In this document: one piece after another, positions 5,227 through 5,279 of the stretch
How positions within the stretch are numbered: the first letter of the stretch is position 1
How the letters are laid out: each line of letters begins with the position of its first letter
Assembly (NCBI GenBank): GCA_900766785.1
Contig: CAAFWT010000027.1
Span: 1 to 5,279, forward strand
DNA length: 5,279 nucleotides
Reading direction: 5' to 3'
Source of the DNA: an uncultured Paraprevotella sp.
Lineage (GTDB): Bacteria > Bacteroidota > Bacteroidia > Bacteroidales > Bacteroidaceae
Notes under the pieces: generated by a model
What the model saw: only the letters and a program-made list of their open reading frames with translations
Database searches by the model: none
Told to the model about the DNA's origin: nothing
Translations under genes and position numbers: made by a program

Positions 5227-5279
5227 AAAAAACATAAGGGAAGGGATACCCAAAAAGATTAGGTATTCCCTGACCCTTA
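5227..5279. terminator. Strong hairpin after the GH92 gene, probably a bidirectional terminator
   Basis: A 15-pair stem with an 11-base loop: TAAGGG (5235-5240) pairs with CCCTTA (5274-5279), then AGGGA (5242-5246) with TCCCT (5267-5271), then TACC (5247-5250) with GGTA (5262-5265), with one small internal loop and a one-base bulge. On the minus strand the stem is followed at once by TG and six Ts (complement of 5227-5232), a classic intrinsic terminator for a gene entering from the right. A U-tract for the plus direction would lie just past the window end and cannot be seen. The stem begins 55 bases after the GH92 stop. Confidence 0.75.

Overview
The window looks like chromosomal DNA from a Bacteroidales bacterium, most likely a Prevotella/Segatella- or Bacteroides-type gut or oral commensal. 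Four things point there. The RNase H starts with the viroplasmin-like hybrid-binding domain typical of that group. A secreted family GH92 alpha-mannosidase is present. No gene start shows a clear Shine-Dalgarno sequence. Three gene starts are preceded by matches to the Bacteroidetes promoter (TTTG, about 19-20 bases, TAnnTTTG). The genus is not settled from sequence alone.

Layout. On the minus strand at the left edge is the start of an RNase H-like gene (1-188, cut by the window). Upstream of it, 34 bases away and probably in the same transcript, is a complete argS (223-2040) with its own Bacteroidetes-type promoter (2088-2119). Just upstream of that promoter is a hairpin with a U-rich tail (2121-2162) that would end minus-strand transcription arriving from the right. 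The 356 bases between argS and the next sure gene hold this terminator, a tentative 53-residue small ORF (2185-2346), a 22-base purine tract and some short repeats. Next on the minus strand is a small secreted protein of unknown function (2397-2867, 156 residues), whose apparent promoter lies so close to its ATG that the mRNA should be leaderless or nearly so.

Divergent from it on the plus strand is a complete GH92 exo-alpha-mannosidase (2957-5179, 740 residues) with a signal peptide. The two divergent promoters overlap at their -33 boxes inside an 89-base gap, so the two genes may compete for RNA polymerase. After the GH92 gene comes a strong hairpin (5235-5279). Its visible U-tract lies on the minus-strand side, which suggests a bidirectional terminator serving a convergent gene beyond the right edge.

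Functionally the window joins housekeeping genes (tRNA charging, RNA:DNA hybrid removal) to a carbohydrate-scavenging enzyme that would trim alpha-linked mannose from host N-glycans or yeast mannan in the periplasm. No SusC/SusD pair, regulator or other glycosidase is seen, so the mannosidase is not visibly part of a polysaccharide utilisation locus here. I found no mobile element, CRISPR array, tRNA or rRNA, and no clear evidence of a new multi-gene system. The most interesting points are the overlapping divergent promoters, the probable leaderless mRNA, and the unexplained transcribed stretch between 2163 and 2396.
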